The position numbers and the translations under genes are program-made. Under the pieces are notes generated by a model, which saw only the letters and a list, made by a program, of their open reading frames with translations, ran no database searches and was not told the DNA's origin. Of a DNA stretch of 64,000 nt, positions 13,601 through 25,737 are shown in pieces. Source of the stretch: Atherix ibis (lineage: Eukaryota > Arthropoda > Insecta > Diptera > Athericidae); the NCBI GenBank assembly GCA_958298945.1, contig OY282610.1:49483667-49547666 (forward strand). Reading direction: 5' to 3'. Numbering within the stretch: position 1 is the stretch's first letter; each line of letters starts with the position of its first letter.

Positions 13601-16600
13601 CATGGCTTGGACCAGAAAAATCGTGGATTGACAAAAGCTAAATTTTCGAGAAAAATTACAAATCTTCCAAGGGTCCCCCAAAGGAAAATTTTCAATATTA
13701 CCGCATTTTTCAAGAAATCGTATTTTCCGAAATTTTCGGCCAAAATCGATGCAGTTTTCAGCAATTTAAGCATTTTGAATGTTTCTCCATGGTTTGGACC
13801 AAAAAAATCGTGGATTGACAAAAGCTAAATTTTCGAGAAAAATTACAAATCTTCCAAGGGTCCCCCAAAGGAAAATTTTCAATTTTACTGCATTTTTCAA
13901 GAAATCGTATTTTCCGAAAATTTCGGCCAAAATCGATGCAGTTTTCAGCAATTTAAGCATTTTGAATGTTTCTCCATGGTTTGGACCAAAAAAATCGTGG
14001 ATTGACAAAAGTTAAATTTTCGAGAAAAATTACAAATCTTCAAAGGGTCCCCCAAAGGAAACTTTTCAATTTTACCGCATTTTTCAAGAAATCGTATTTT
14101 CCGAAAATTTCGGCTAAAATCGATGCAGTTTTCAGCAATTTAAGCATTTTGAATGTTTCTCCATGGTTTGGACCAAAAAAATCGTGGATTGACAAAAGTT
14201 AAATTTTCGAGAAAAATTACAAATCTTCAAAGGGTCCCCCAAGGGAAAATTTTCAATTTTACCGCATTTTTCAAGAAATCGTATTTTCCGAAAATTTCGG
14301 CCAAAATCGATGCAGTTTTCAGCAATTTAAGCATTTTGAATGTTTCTCCATGGTTTGGACCAAAAAAATCGTGGATTGACAAAACTTAAATTTTCGAGAA
14401 AAATTACAAATCTTCCAAGGGTCCCCCAAAGGAAACTTTTCAATTTTACCGCATTTTTCAAGAAATCGTATTTTCCGAAAATTTCGGCTAAAATCGATGC
14501 AGTTTTCAGCAATTTAAGCATTTTGAATGTTTCTCCATGGTTTGGACCAAAAACATCGTGGATTGACAAAAGTTAAATTTTCGAGAAAAATTACAAATCT
14601 TCCAAGGGTCCACCAAAGGAAAATTTTCAATTTTACTGCATTTTTCAAGAAATCGTATTTTCCTAAAATTTCGGCCAAAATCGATGCAGTTTTCAGCAAT
14701 TTAAGCATTTTGAATGTTTCTCCATGGTATGGACCAAAAAAATCGTGGATTGACAAAAGTTAAATTTTCGAGAAAAATTACAAATCTTCCAAGGGTCCCC
14801 CAAAGGAAAATTTTCAATTTTACCGCATTTTTCAAGAAATCGTATTTTCCGAAATTTTCGGCCAAAATCGATGCAGTTTTCAGCAATTTAAGCATTTTGA
14901 ATGTTTCTCCATGGCTTGGACCAGAAAAATCGTGGATTGACAAAAGCTAAATTTTCGAGAAAAATTACAAATCTTCCAAGGGTCCCCCAAAGGAAAATTT
15001 TCAATTTTACCGCATTTTTCAAGAAATCGTATTTTCCGAAATTTTCGGCCAAAATCGATGCAGTTTTCAGCAATTTAAGCATTTTGAATGTTTCTCCATG
15101 GTTTGGACCAAAAAAATCGTGGATTGACAAAAGCTAAATTTTCGAGAAAAATTACAAATCTTCCAAGGGTCCCCCAAAGGAAAATTTTCAATTTTACTGC
15201 ATTTTTCAAGAAATCGTATTTTCCGAAAATTTCGGCCAAAATCGATGCAGTTTTCAGCAATTTAAGCATTTTGAATGTTTCTCCATGGTTTGGACCAAAA
15301 AAATCGTGGATTGACAAAAGTTAAATTTTCGAGAAAAATTACAAATCTTCCAAGGGTCCCCAAAGGAAACTTTTCAATTTTACCGCATTTTTCAAGAAAT
15401 CGTATTTTCCGAAAATTTCGGCTAAAATCGATGCAGTTTTCAGCAATTTAAGCATTTTGAATGTTTCTCCATGGTTTGGACCAAAAAATCGTGGATTGAC
15501 AAAAGTTAAATTTTCGAGAAAAATTACAAATCTTCCAAGGGTCCACCAAAGGAAAATTTTCAATTTTACTGCATTTTTCAAGAAATCGTATTTTCCTAAA
15601 ATTTCGGCCAAAATCGATGCAGTTTTCAGCAATTTAAGCATTTTGAATGTTTCTCCATGGGTTTGGACCAAAAAAATCGTGGATTGACAAAAGTTAAATT
15701 TTCGAGAAAAATTACAAATCTTCAAAGGGTCCCCCAAGGGAAAATTTTCAATTTTACCGCATTTTTCAAGAAATCGTATTTTCCGAAAATTTCGGCCAAA
15801 ATCGATGCAGTTTTCAGCAATTTAAGCATTTTGAATGTTTCTCCATGGTTTGGACCAAAAAAATCGTGGATTGACAAAACTTAAATTTTCGAGAAAAATT
15901 ACAAATCTTCCAAGGGTCCCCCAAAGGAAAATTTTCAATTTTACTGCATTTTCAAGAAATCGTATTTTCCGAAAATTTCGGCCAAAATCGATGCAGTTTT
16001 CAGCAATTTAAGCATTTTGAATGTTTCTCCATGGTTTGGACCAAAAAAATCGTGGATTGACAAAAGTTAAATTTTCGAGAAAAATTACAAATCTTCCAAG
16101 GGTCCCCAAAGGAAACTTTTCAATTTTACCGCATTTTTCAAGAAATCGTATTTTCCGAAAATTTCGGCTAAAATCGATGCAGTTTTCAGCAATTTAAGCA
16201 TTTTGAATGTTTCTCCATGGTTTGGACCAAAAAAATCGTGGATTGACAAAAGTTAAATTTTCGAGGAAAAATTACAAATCTTCCAAGGGTCCACCAAAGG
16301 AAAATTTTCAATTTTACTGCATTTTTCAAGAAATCGTATTTTCCTAAAATTTCGGCCAAAATCGATGCAGTTTTCAGCAATTTAAGCATTTTGAATGTTT
16401 CTCCATGGTTTGGACCAAAAAAATCGTGGATTGACAAAAGTTAAATTTTCGAGAAAAATTACAAATCTTCCAAGGGTCCCCCAAAGGAAAATTTTCAATT
16501 TTACCGCATTTTTCAAGAAATCGTATTTTCCGAAATTTTCGGCCAAAATCGATGCAGTTTTCAGCAATTTAATGCATTTTGAATGTTTCTCCATGGCTTG

Positions 16601-19600
16601 GACCAGAAAAATCGTGGATTGACAAAAGCTAAATTTTCGAGAAAAATTACAAATCTTCCAAGGGTCCCCCAAAGGAAAATTTTCAATTTTACTGCATTTT
16701 TCAAGAAATCGTATTTTCCGAAAATTTCGGCCAAAATCGATGCAGTTTTCAGCAATTTAAGCATTTTGAATGTTTCTCCATGGTTTGGACCAAAAAAATC
16801 GTGGATTGACAAAAGTTAAATTTTCGAGAAAAATTACAAATCTTCAAAGGGTCCCCAAGGGAAAATTTTCAATTTTACCGCATTTTTCAAGAAATCGTAT
16901 TTTCCGAAAATTTCGGCCAAAATCGATGCAGTTTTCAGCAATTTAAGCATTTTGAATGTTTCTCCATGGTTTGGACCAAAAAAATCGTGGATTGACAAAA
17001 GTTAAATTTTCGAGAAAAATTACAAATCTTCAAAGGGTCCCCCAAGGGAAAATTTTCAATTTTACCGCATTTTTCAAGAAATCGTATTTTCCGAAAATTT
17101 CGGCCAAAATCGATGCAGTTTTCAGCAATTTAAGCATTTTGAATGTTTCTCCATGGTTTGGACCAAAAAAATCGTGGATTGACAAAACTTAAATTTTCGA
17201 GAAAAATTACAAATCTTCCAAGGGTCCCCCAAAGGAAACTTTTCAATTTTACCGCATTTTCAAGAAATCGTATTTTCCGAAATTTTCGGCCAAAATCGAT
17301 GCAGTTTTCAGCAATTTAAGCATTTTGAATGTTTCTCCATGGCTTGGACCAGAAAAATCGTGGATTGACAAAAGCTAAATTTTCGAGAAAAATTACAAAT
17401 CTTCCAAGGGTCCCCCAAAGGAAAATTTTCAATTTTACTGCATTTTTCAAGAAATTGTATTTTCCGAAATTTCGGCCAAAATCGATGCAGTTTTCAGCAA
17501 TTTAAGCATTTTGAATGTTTCTCCATGGTTTGGACCAAAAAAATCGTGGATTGACAAAAGTTAAATTTTCGAGAAAAATTACAAATCTTCAAAGGGTCCC
17601 CCAAGGGAAAATTTTCAATTTTACCGCATTTTTCAAGAAATCGTATTTTCCGAAAATTTCGGCCAAAATCGATGCAGTTTTCAGCAATTTAAGCATTTTG
17701 AATGTTTCTCCATGGCTTGGACCAGAAAAATCGTGGATTGACAAAAGCTAAATTTTCGAGAAAAATTACAAATCTTCCAAGGGTCCCCAAAGGAAAATTT
17801 TCAATTTTACCGCATTTTTCAAGAAATCGTATTTTCCGAAATTTCGGCCAAAATCGATGCAGTTTTCAGCAATTTAAGCATTTTGAATGTTTCTCCATGG
17901 TTTGGACCAAAAAAATCGTGGATTGACAAAAGCTAAATTTTCGAGAAAAATTACAAATCTTCCAAGGGTCCCCCAAAGGAAAATTTTCAATTTTACTGCA
18001 TTTTTCAAGAAATCGTATTTTCCGAAAATTTCGGCCAAAATCGATGCAGTTTTCAGCAATTTAAGCATTTTGAATGTTTCTCCATGGTTTGGACCAAAAA
18101 AATCGTGGATTGACAAAAGTTAAATTTTCGAGAAAAATTACAAATCTTCCAAGGGTCCCCAAAGGAAACTTTTCAATTTTACCGCATTTTCAAGAAATCG
18201 TATTTCCGAAAATTTCGGCTAAAATCGATGCAGTTTTCAGCAATTTAAGCATTTTGAATGTTTCTCCATGGTTTGGACCAAAAAAATCGTGGATTGACAA
18301 AAGTTAAATTTTCGAGAAAAATTACAAATCTTCCAAGGGTCCACCAAAGGAAAATTTTCAATTTTACTGCATTTTTCAAGAAATCGTATTTTCCTAAAAT
18401 TTCGGCCAAAATCGATGCAGTTTTCAGCAATTTAAGCATTTTGAATGTTTCTCCATGGTTTGGACCAAAAAAATCGTGGATTGACAAAAGTTAAATTTTC
18501 GAGAAAAATTACAAATCTTCAAAGGGTCCCCCAAGGGAAAATTTTCAATTTTACCGCATTTTTCAAGAAATCGTATTTTCCGAAAATTTCGGCCAAAATC
18601 GATGCAGTTTTCAGCAATTTAAGCATTTTGAATGTTTCTCCATGGTTTGGACCAAAAAAATCGTGGATTGACAAAACTTAAATTTTCGAGAAAAATTACA
18701 AATCTTCCAAGGGTCCCCCAAAGGAAAATTTTCAATTTTACTGCATTTTTCAAGAAATCGTATTTTCCGAAAATTTCGGCCAAAATCGATGCAGTTTTCA
18801 GCAATTTAAGCATTTTGAATGTTTCTCCATGGTTTGGACCAAAAAAATTTTTTCGGTGGATTGACAAAAGTTAAATTTTCGAGAAAAATTACAAATCTTC
18901 CAAGGGTCCCCAAAGGAAACTTTTCAATTTTACCGCATTTTTCAAGAAATCGTATTTTCCGAAAATTTCGGCTAAAATCGATGCAGTTTTCAGCAATTTA
19001 AGCATTTTGAATGTTTCTCCATGGTTTGGACCAAAAAAATCGTGGATTGACAAAAGTTAAATTTTCGAGAAAAATTACAAATCTTCCAAGGGTCCACCAA
19101 AGGAAAATTTTCAATTTTACTGCATTTTTCAAGAAATCGTATTTTCCTAAAATTTCGGCCAAAATCGATGCAGTTTTCAGCAATTTAAGCATTTTTGAAT
19201 GTTTCTCCATGGTATGGACCAAAAAAATCGTGGATTGACAAAAGTTAAATTTTCGAGAAAAATTACAAATCTTCCAAGGGTCCCCAAAGGAAAATTTTCA
19301 ATTTTACCGCATTTTTCAAGAAATCGTATTTTCCGAAATTTTCGGCCAAAATCGATGCAGTTTTCAGCAATTTAAGCATTTTGAATGTTTCTCCATGGCT
19401 TGGACCAGAAAAATCGTGGATTGACAAAAGCTAAATTTTCGAGAAAAATTACAAATCTTCCAAGGGTCCCCCAAAGGAAAATTTTCAATTTTACCGCATT
19501 TTCAAGAAATCGTATTTCCGAAATTTTCGGCCAAATCGATGCAGTTTTCAGCAATTTTAAGCATTTTGAATGTTTCTCCATGTTTGGACCAAAAAAATCG

Positions 19601-19942
19601 TGGATTGACAAAAGCTAAATTTTCGAGAAAAATTACAAATCTTCCAAGGGTCCCCCAAAGGAAAATTTTCAATTTTACTGCATTTTTCAAGAAATCGTAT
19701 TTTCCGAAAATTTCGGCCAAAATCGATGCAGTTTTCAGCAATTTAAGCATTTTGAATGTTTCTCCATGGTTTGGACCAAAAAAAATCGTGGATTGACAAA
19801 AGTTAAATTTTCGAGAAAAATTACAAATCTTCCAAGGGTCCCCAAAGGAAACTTTTCAATTTTACCGCATTTTTCAAGAAATCGTATTTTCCGAAAATTT
19901 CGGCTAAAATCGATGCAGTTTTCAGCAATTTAAGCATTTTGA
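7669..19942 (+). repeat. Zone II: interleaved GAAACTTTTC, CCGAAATTTTCGG and CTTGGACCAGAAA subfamilies
   Basis: Monomer types alternate here. One has GGAAACTTTTC with CGGCTAAAATCG. One has CCGAAATTTTCGG preceded by TTTTACCGC. One has CATGGCTTGGACCAGAAA followed by GACAAAAGCTAAATTT. Another has GGTCCACCAAAGG with TTTTCCTAAAATTTCGG. Copies lacking one C (GGTCCCCAAAGG) are 186 bp. A run of three monomers totalling 560 bp repeats near 7,616 and 8,176, and the same pair of types returns at 9,857-10,280, nine monomers on. Ordered mixing of distinct types points to block exchange rather than independent mutation. No gene is present. Confidence 0.85.
18841..18856 (+). repeat. A7T6 insertion variant inside a monomer
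   Basis: Where other copies read CCAAAAAAATCGTGG, this one reads seven A, six T and then CGGTGG, a net gain of 6 bp. The A7T6 stretch is a near-perfect palindrome. It could be slippage, a small templated insertion or a consensus error in a homopolymer-rich site. It appears once in the window. Confidence 0.8.
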
Positions 19943-20177
19943 ATGTTTCTCCATGGTTTGGACCAAAAAAATCGTGGATTGACAAAAGTTAAATTTTCGA
20001 GAAAAATTACAAATCTTCAAAGGGTCCCCCAAAGGAAACTTTTCAATTTTACCGCATTTTTCAAGAAATCGTATTTTCCTTAAATTTCGCTCAATTTTAC
20101 CGCAATTTTCAAGAAATCGTATTTGCCGAAAATTTCGGCCAAAATCGATGCAGTTTTCAGCAATTTAAGCATTTTGA
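19943..20177 (+). repeat. Enlarged monomer 1 (235 bp, 48-bp internal duplication)
   Basis: The segment from TCAATTTTACC to AAATTTCG occurs twice in a row, adding 48 bp. The junction reads AAATTTCGCTCAATTTTA at 20,082-20,099 where ordinary copies have AAATTTCGGCCAAAATCG. The second half carries GCAATTTTC and GTATTTGCCG, shared with enlarged monomer 2. Confidence 0.9.
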
Positions 20178-21111
20178 ATGTTTCTCCATGGTTTGGACCA
20201 AAAAAATCGTGGATTGACAAAAGTTAAATTTTCGAGAAAAATTACAAATCGTCCAAGGGTCCCCCAAAGGAAACTTTTCAATTTTACCGCATTTTTCAAG
20301 AAATCGTATTTTCCGAAAATTTCGGCTAAAATCGATGCAGTTTTCAGCAATTTAAGCATTTTGAATGTTTCTCCATGGTTTGGACCAAAAAAATCGTGAA
20401 TTGACAAAAGTTAAATTTTCGAGAAAAATTACAAATCTTCCAAGGGTCCCCAAAGGAAACCTTTCAATTTTACCGCATTTTTCAAGAAATCGTATTTTCC
20501 GAAAATTTCGGCTAAAATCGATGCAGTTTTCAGCAATTTAAGCATTTTGAATGTTTCTCCATGGTTTGGACCAAAAAAATCGTGGATTGACAAAAGTTAA
20601 ATTTTCGAGAAAAATTACAAATCTTCAAAGGGTCCCCCAAAGGAAACTTTTCAATTTTACCGCATTTTTCAAGAAATCGTATTTTCCGAAAATTTCGGCT
20701 AAAATCGATGCAGTTTTCAGCAATTTAAGCATTTTGAATGTTTCTCCATGGTTTGGACCAAAAAAATCGTGGATTGACAAAAGTTAAATTTTCGAGAAAA
20801 ATTACAAATCTTCAAAGGATCCCCCAAAGGAAACTTTTCAATTTTACCGCATTTTTCAAGAAATCGTATTTTCCGAAAATTTCGGCTAAAATCGATGCAG
20901 TTTTCAGCAATTTAAGCATTTTGAATGTTTCTCCATGGTTTGGACCAAAAAAATCGTGGATTGACAAAAGTTAAATTTTCGAGAAAAATTACAAATCTTC
21001 CAAGGATCCCCCAAAGGAAACTTTTCAATTTTACCGCATTTTTCAAGAAATCGTATTTTCCGAAAATTTCGGCTAAAATCGATGCAGTTTTCAGCAATTT
21101 AAGCATTTTGA

Positions 21112-21346
21112 ATGTTTCTCCATGGTTTGGACCAAAAAAATCGTGGATTGACAAAAGTTAAATTTTCGAGAAAAATTACAAATCTTCAAAGGGTCCCCCA
21201 AAGGAATCTTTTCAATTTTACTGCATTTTTCAAAAAATCGTATTTTCCTTAAATTTCGCTCAATTTTACCGCAATTTTCAAGAAATCGTATTTGCCGAAA
21301 ATTTCGGCCAAAATCGATTCAGTTTTCAGCAATTTAAGCATTTTGA
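21112..21346 (+). repeat. Enlarged monomer 2 (235 bp)
   Basis: It has the same 48-bp internal duplication and the same CCTTAAATTTCGCTC junction as the copy at 19,943, 1,169 bp upstream. It differs by a few substitutions, including GGAATCTTTTC and AATCGATTCAG. It was probably copied as part of the six-monomer unit. Confidence 0.9.
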
Positions 21347-22279
21347 ATGTTTCTCCATGGTTTGGACCAAAAAAATCGTGGATTGACAAAAGTTAAATTT
21401 TCGAGAAAAATTACAAATCGTCCAAGGGTCCCCCAAAGGAAACTTTTCAATTTTACCGCATTTTTCAAGAAATCGTATTTTCCTAAAATTTCGGCTAAAA
21501 TCGATGCAGTTTTCAGCAATTTAAGCATTTTGAATGTTTCTCCATGGTTTGGACCAAAAAAATCGTGAATTGACAAAAGTTAAATTTTCGAGAAAAATTA
21601 CAAATCTTCCAAGGGTCCCCAAAGGAAACTTTTCAATTTTACCGCATTTTTCAAGAAATCGTATTTTCCGAAAATTTCGGCTAAAATCGATGCAGTTTTC
21701 AGCAATTTAAGCATTTTGAATGTTTCTCCATGGTTTGGACCAAAAAAATCGTGGATTGACAAAAGTTAAATTTTCGAGAAAAATTACAAATCTTCAAAGG
21801 GTCCCCAAAGGAAACTTTTCAATTTTACCGCATTTTTCAAGAAATCGTATTTTCCGAAAATTTCGGCTAAAATCGATGCAGTTTTCAGCAATTTAAGCAT
21901 TTTGAATGTTTCTCCATGGTTTGGACCAAAAAAATCGTGGATTGACAAAAGTTAAATTTTCGAGAAAAATTACAAATCTTCAAAGGGTCCCCCAAAGGAA
22001 ACTTTTCAATTTTACTGCATTTTTCAAGAAATCGTATTTTCCGAAAATTTCGGCTAAAATCGATGCAGTTTTCAGCAATTTAAGCATTTTGAATGTTTCT
22101 CCATGGTTTGGACCAAAAAAATCGTGGATTGACAAAAGTTAAATTTTCGAGAAAAATTACAAATCTTCAAAGGGTCCCCCAAAGGAATCTTTTCAATTTT
22201 ACTGCATTTTTCAAGAAATCGTATTTGCCAAAAATTTCGGCCAAAATCGATGCAGTTTTCAGCAATTTAAGCATTTTGA

Positions 22280-22514
22280 ATGTTTCTCCATGGTTTGGAC
22301 CAAAAAAATCGTGGATTGACAAAAGTTAAATTTTCGAGAAAAATTACAAATCTTCAAAGGGTCCCCCAAGGGAAAATTTTCAATTTTACTGCATTTTTCA
22401 AGAAATCGTATTTTCCTAAAATTTCGCTCAATTTTACCGCATTTTTCAAGAAATCGTATTTTCCGAAAATTTCGGCTAAAATCGATGCAGTTTTCAGCAA
22501 TTTAAGCATTTTGA
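22280..22514 (+). repeat. Enlarged monomer 3 (235 bp)
   Basis: A 48-bp internal duplication with junction CCTAAAATTTCGCTC and second half GCATTTTTCAAG, closer to the consensus than enlarged monomers 1 and 2. The whole monomer and the one before it (CCCCAAAGGAATC, TTTGCCAAAAA) match the pair at 27,420-27,841 at a 5,327-bp spacing. Confidence 0.9.
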
Positions 22515-22758
22515 ATGTTTCTCCATGGTTTGGACCAAAAAAATCGTGGATTGACAAAAGTTAAATTTTCGAGAAAAATTACAAATCTTCAAAGGGTCCC
22601 CCAAAGGAAAATTTTCAATTTTACTGCATTTTTCAAGAAATCGTATTTTCCGAAAATTTCGGCCAAAATCGATGCAGTTTTCAGCAATTTAAGCATTTTG
22701 AATGTTTCTCCATGGTTTGGACCAAAAAAATCGTGGATTGACAAAAGCTATAATTTCG

Positions 22759-22771
22759 AAAAAAAAAAAAA
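22759..22771 (+). repeat. 13-A run replacing the GAGAAAAATTAC segment
   Basis: Other copies read TTCGAGAAAAATTACAAATC; this copy has TTCG followed by 13 A and then TCTTCC. The change removes the AATTTTCGAGAAAAATT dyad in this monomer. It occurs once. Slippage or a local consensus error could both explain it. Confidence 0.8.
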
Positions 22772-24007
22772 TCTTCCAAGGGTCCCCCAAAGGAAAATTT
22801 TCAATTTTACTGCATTTTTCAAGAAATCGTATTTTCCGAAAATTTCGGCCAAAATCGATGCAGTTTTCAGCAATTTAAGTATTTTGAATGTTTCTCCGTG
22901 GTTTGGACCAAAAAATCGTGGATTGACAAAAGTTAAATTTTCGAGAAAAATTACAAATCTTCCAAGGGTCCCCCAAAGGAAAATTTTCAATTTTACTGCA
23001 TTTTTCAAGAAATCGTATTTTCCGAAAATTTCGGCCAAAATCGATGCAGTTTTCAGCAATTTAAGCATTTTGAATGTTTCTCCATGGTTTGGACCAAAAA
23101 AATCGTGGATTGACAAAAGTTAAATTTTCGAGAAAAATTACAAATCTTCAAAGGGTCCCCCAAAGGAAAATTTTCAATTTTACTGCATTTTTCAAGAAAT
23201 CGTATTTTCCGAAAATTTCGGCCAAAATCGATGCAGTTTTCAGCAATTTAAGCATTTTGAATGTTTCTCCATGGTTTGGACCAAAAAAATCGTGGATTGA
23301 CAAAAGTTAAATTTTCGAGAACAATTACAAATCTTCCAAGGGTCCACCAAAGGAAAATTTTCAATTTTACTGCATTTTTCAAGAAATCGTATTTTCCGAA
23401 AATTTCGGCCAAAATCGATGCAGTTTTCAGCAATTTAAGCATTTTGAATGTTTCTCCATGGTTTGGACCAAAAAAATCGTGGATTGACAAAAGTTAAATT
23501 TTCGAGAAAAATTACAAATCTTCCAAGGGTCCCCCAAAGGAAAATTTTCAATTTTACTGCATTTTTCAAGAAATCGTATTTTCCGAAAATTTCGGCCAAA
23601 ATCGATGCAGTTTTCAGCAATTTAAGCATTTTGAATGTTTCTCCATGGTTTGGACCAAAAAAATCGTGGATTGACAAAAGCTATAATTTCGAGAAAAATT
23701 ACAAATCTTCCAAGGGTCCCCCAAAGGAAAATTTTCAATTTTACTGCATTTTTCAAGAAATCGTATTTTCCGAAAATTTCGGCCAAAATCGATGCAGTTT
23801 TCAGCAATTTAAGTATTTTGAATGTTTCTCCATGGTTTGGACCAAAAAATCGTGGATTGACAAAAGTTAAATTTTCGAGAAAAATTACAAATCTTCCAAG
23901 GGTCCCCCAAAGGAAAATTTTCAATTTTACTGCATTTTTCAAGAAATCGTATTTTCCGAAAATTTCGGCCAAAATCGATGCAGTTTTCAGCAATTTAAGC
24001 ATTTTGA

Positions 24008-24194
24008 ATGTTTCTCCATGGTTTGGACCAAAAAAATCGTGGATTGACAAAAGTTAAATTTTCGAGAAAAATTACAAATCTTCCAAGGGTCCCCCAAAGG
24101 AAAATTTTCAATTTTACTGCATTTTTCAAGAAATCGTATTTTCCGAAAATTTCGGCCAAAATCGATGCAGTTTTCAGCAATTTAAGTATTTTGA
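24008..24194 (+). repeat. Reference monomer of the satellite (187 bp)
   Basis: This copy matches the commonest forward-arm form at nearly every site and serves as a coordinate key. Elements in order: CCATGG at 24016-24021; inverted repeat TTTGG-A-CCAAA at 24022-24032 running into an A7 tract (24030-24036); interrupted dyad AATTTT-CGAGA-AAAATT at 24057-24073; GGGTCCCCC at 24087-24095; 10-bp palindrome GAAAATTTTC at 24100-24109; dyad CCGAAA-A-TTTCGG at 24143-24155; ATCGAT at 24161-24166. Hand count gives 61 G+C of 187 and six CpG. The A7 and C5 runs are the commonest sites of one-base length change and create the 186-bp copies. Its phase was chosen only for convenience, since a tandem array has no natural start. 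Confidence 0.9.
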
Positions 24195-25503
24195 ATGTTT
24201 CTCCATGGTTTGGACCAAAAAAATCGTGGATTGACAAAAGTTAAATTTTCGAGAAAAATTACAAATCTTCCAAGGGTCCCCCAAAGGAAAATTTTCAATT
24301 TTACTGCCTTTTTCAAGAAATCGTATTTTCCGAAAATTTCGGCCAAAATCGATGCAGTTTTCAGCAATTTAAGCATTTTGAATGTTTCTCCATGGTTTGG
24401 ACCAAAAAAATCGTGGATTGACAAAAGTTAAATTTTCGAGAAAAATTACAAATCTTCAAAGGGTCCCCCAAAGGAAAATTTTCAATTTTACTGCATTTTT
24501 CAAGAAATCGTATTTCCGAAAATTTCGGCCAAAATCGATGCAGTTTTCAGCAATTTAAGTATTTTGAATGTTTCTCCATGGTTTGGACCAAAAAAATCGT
24601 GGATTGACAAAAGTTAAATTTTCGAGAAAAATTACAAATCTTCCAAGGGTCCCCCAAAGGAAAATTTTCAATTTTACTGCATTTTTCAAGAAATCGTATT
24701 TTCCGAAAATTTCGGCCAAAATCGATGCAGTTTTCAGCAATTTAAGCATTTTGAATGTTTCTCCATGGTTTGGACAAAAAAAATCGTGGATTGACAAAAG
24801 TTAAATTTTCGAGAAAAATTACAAATCTTCCAAGGGTCCCCCAAAGGAAAATTTTCAATTTTACTGCATTTTTCAAGCAATCGTATTTTCCGAAAATTTC
24901 GGCCAAAATCGATGCAGTTTTCAGCAATTTAAGCATTTTGAATGTTTCTCCATGGTTTGGACCAAAAAAATCGTGGATTGACAAAAGTTAAATTTTCGAG
25001 AAAAATTACAAATCTTCCAAGGGTCCCCCAAAGGAAAATTTTCAATTTTACTGCATTTTTCAAGAAATCGTATTTGCCGAAAATTTCGGCCTAAAATCGA
25101 TGCAGTTTTCAGCAATTTAAGCATTTTGAATGTTTCTCCATGGTTTGGACCAAAAAAATCGTGGATTGACAAAAGTTAAATTTTCGAGAAAAATTACAAA
25201 TCTTCCAAGGGTCCCCCAAAGGAATCTTTTCAATTTTACTGCATTTTTCAAGAAATCGTATTTTCCGAAAATTTCGGCCAAAATCGATGCAGTTTTCAGC
25301 AATTTAAGCATTTTGAATGTTTCTCCATGGTTTGGACCAAAAAAATCGTGGATTGACAAAAGTTAAATTTTCGAGAAAAATTACAAATCTTCCAAGGGTC
25401 CCCCAAAGGAAAATTTTCAATTTTACTGCATTTTTCAAGAAATCGTATTTTCCGAAAATTTCGGCCAAAATCGATGCAGTTTTCAGCAATTTAAGTATTT
25501 TGA

Positions 25504-25737
25504 ATGTTTCTCCATGGTTTGGACCAAAAAATCGTGGATTGACAAAAGTTAAATTTTCGAGAAAAATTACAAATCTTCCAAGGGTCCCCCAAAGGAAAAT
25601 TTTCAATTTTACTGCATTTTTCAAGAAATCGTATTTTCCGAAAATTTCGCTCAATTTTACCGCATTTTTCAAGAAATCGTATTTTCCGAAAATTTCGGCT
25701 AAAATCGATGCAGTTTTCAGCAATTTAAGCATTTTGA
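25504..25737 (+). repeat. Enlarged monomer 4 (234 bp)
   Basis: The same 48-bp internal duplication as the other enlarged monomers, with junction CGAAAATTTCGCTCAATTTT. One A is missing in the tract after GGACC, giving 234 bp. It lies in a different neighbourhood from the 1,169-bp units, so the enlarged form has moved by block copying or conversion. Confidence 0.88.

Larger units (their letters stand above)
19943..22279 (+). repeat. Six-monomer higher-order repeat (1,169 bp), two tandem units
   Basis: Unit 1 is 19,943-21,111 and unit 2 is 21,112-22,279. Each starts with an enlarged 235-bp monomer and is followed by five monomers of about 187 bp. Shared private variants at the same offset include CAAATCGTCCAAGG in the second monomer (about 20,247 and 21,416), CGTGAATTGAC (about 20,395 and 21,564) and CCTTAAATTTCGCTC in the enlarged monomer. 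A third enlarged monomer follows at 22,280, one period later, suggesting the start of a third, edited unit. Spacing is 1,169 then 1,168 bp. Confidence 0.88.
22700..25060 (+). repeat. Recurring block, copy A (about 2.36 kb)
   Basis: This segment matches 30,290-32,655 (copy C) at an offset of 7,592-7,593 bp, and its right part matches 26,030-27,320 (copy B) at 2,290-2,291 bp. The one-base offset change comes from a missing T near 24,514 (GTATTTCCG). Boundaries are approximate: at the left a poly-A variant monomer replaces the expected one, and at the right GTATTTGCCG near 25,072 breaks the match. Confidence 0.8.

Noticed and set aside
19943..20177. Foreign 48-bp insertion in enlarged monomers
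   Set aside because: The extra bases are a partial repeat of the same monomer (TCAATTTTACC to AAATTTCG), so no outside source is needed.
24135..24155. CENP-B box-like motif on the minus strand (TTCGGAAAATACGAT)
   Set aside because: It matches 7 of the 9 essential bases as I recall the box (TTCG, A, CG) but lacks the final GG, and older copies with TTGCGG match less. A partial match in one repeated sequence is weak evidence.
24168..24175. TTTTCAG in each monomer, resembling a nematode 3' splice site
   Set aside because: A 7-bp match in AT-rich DNA is expected by chance, and there are no exons, donors or coding context around it. It cannot be used to assign the host.
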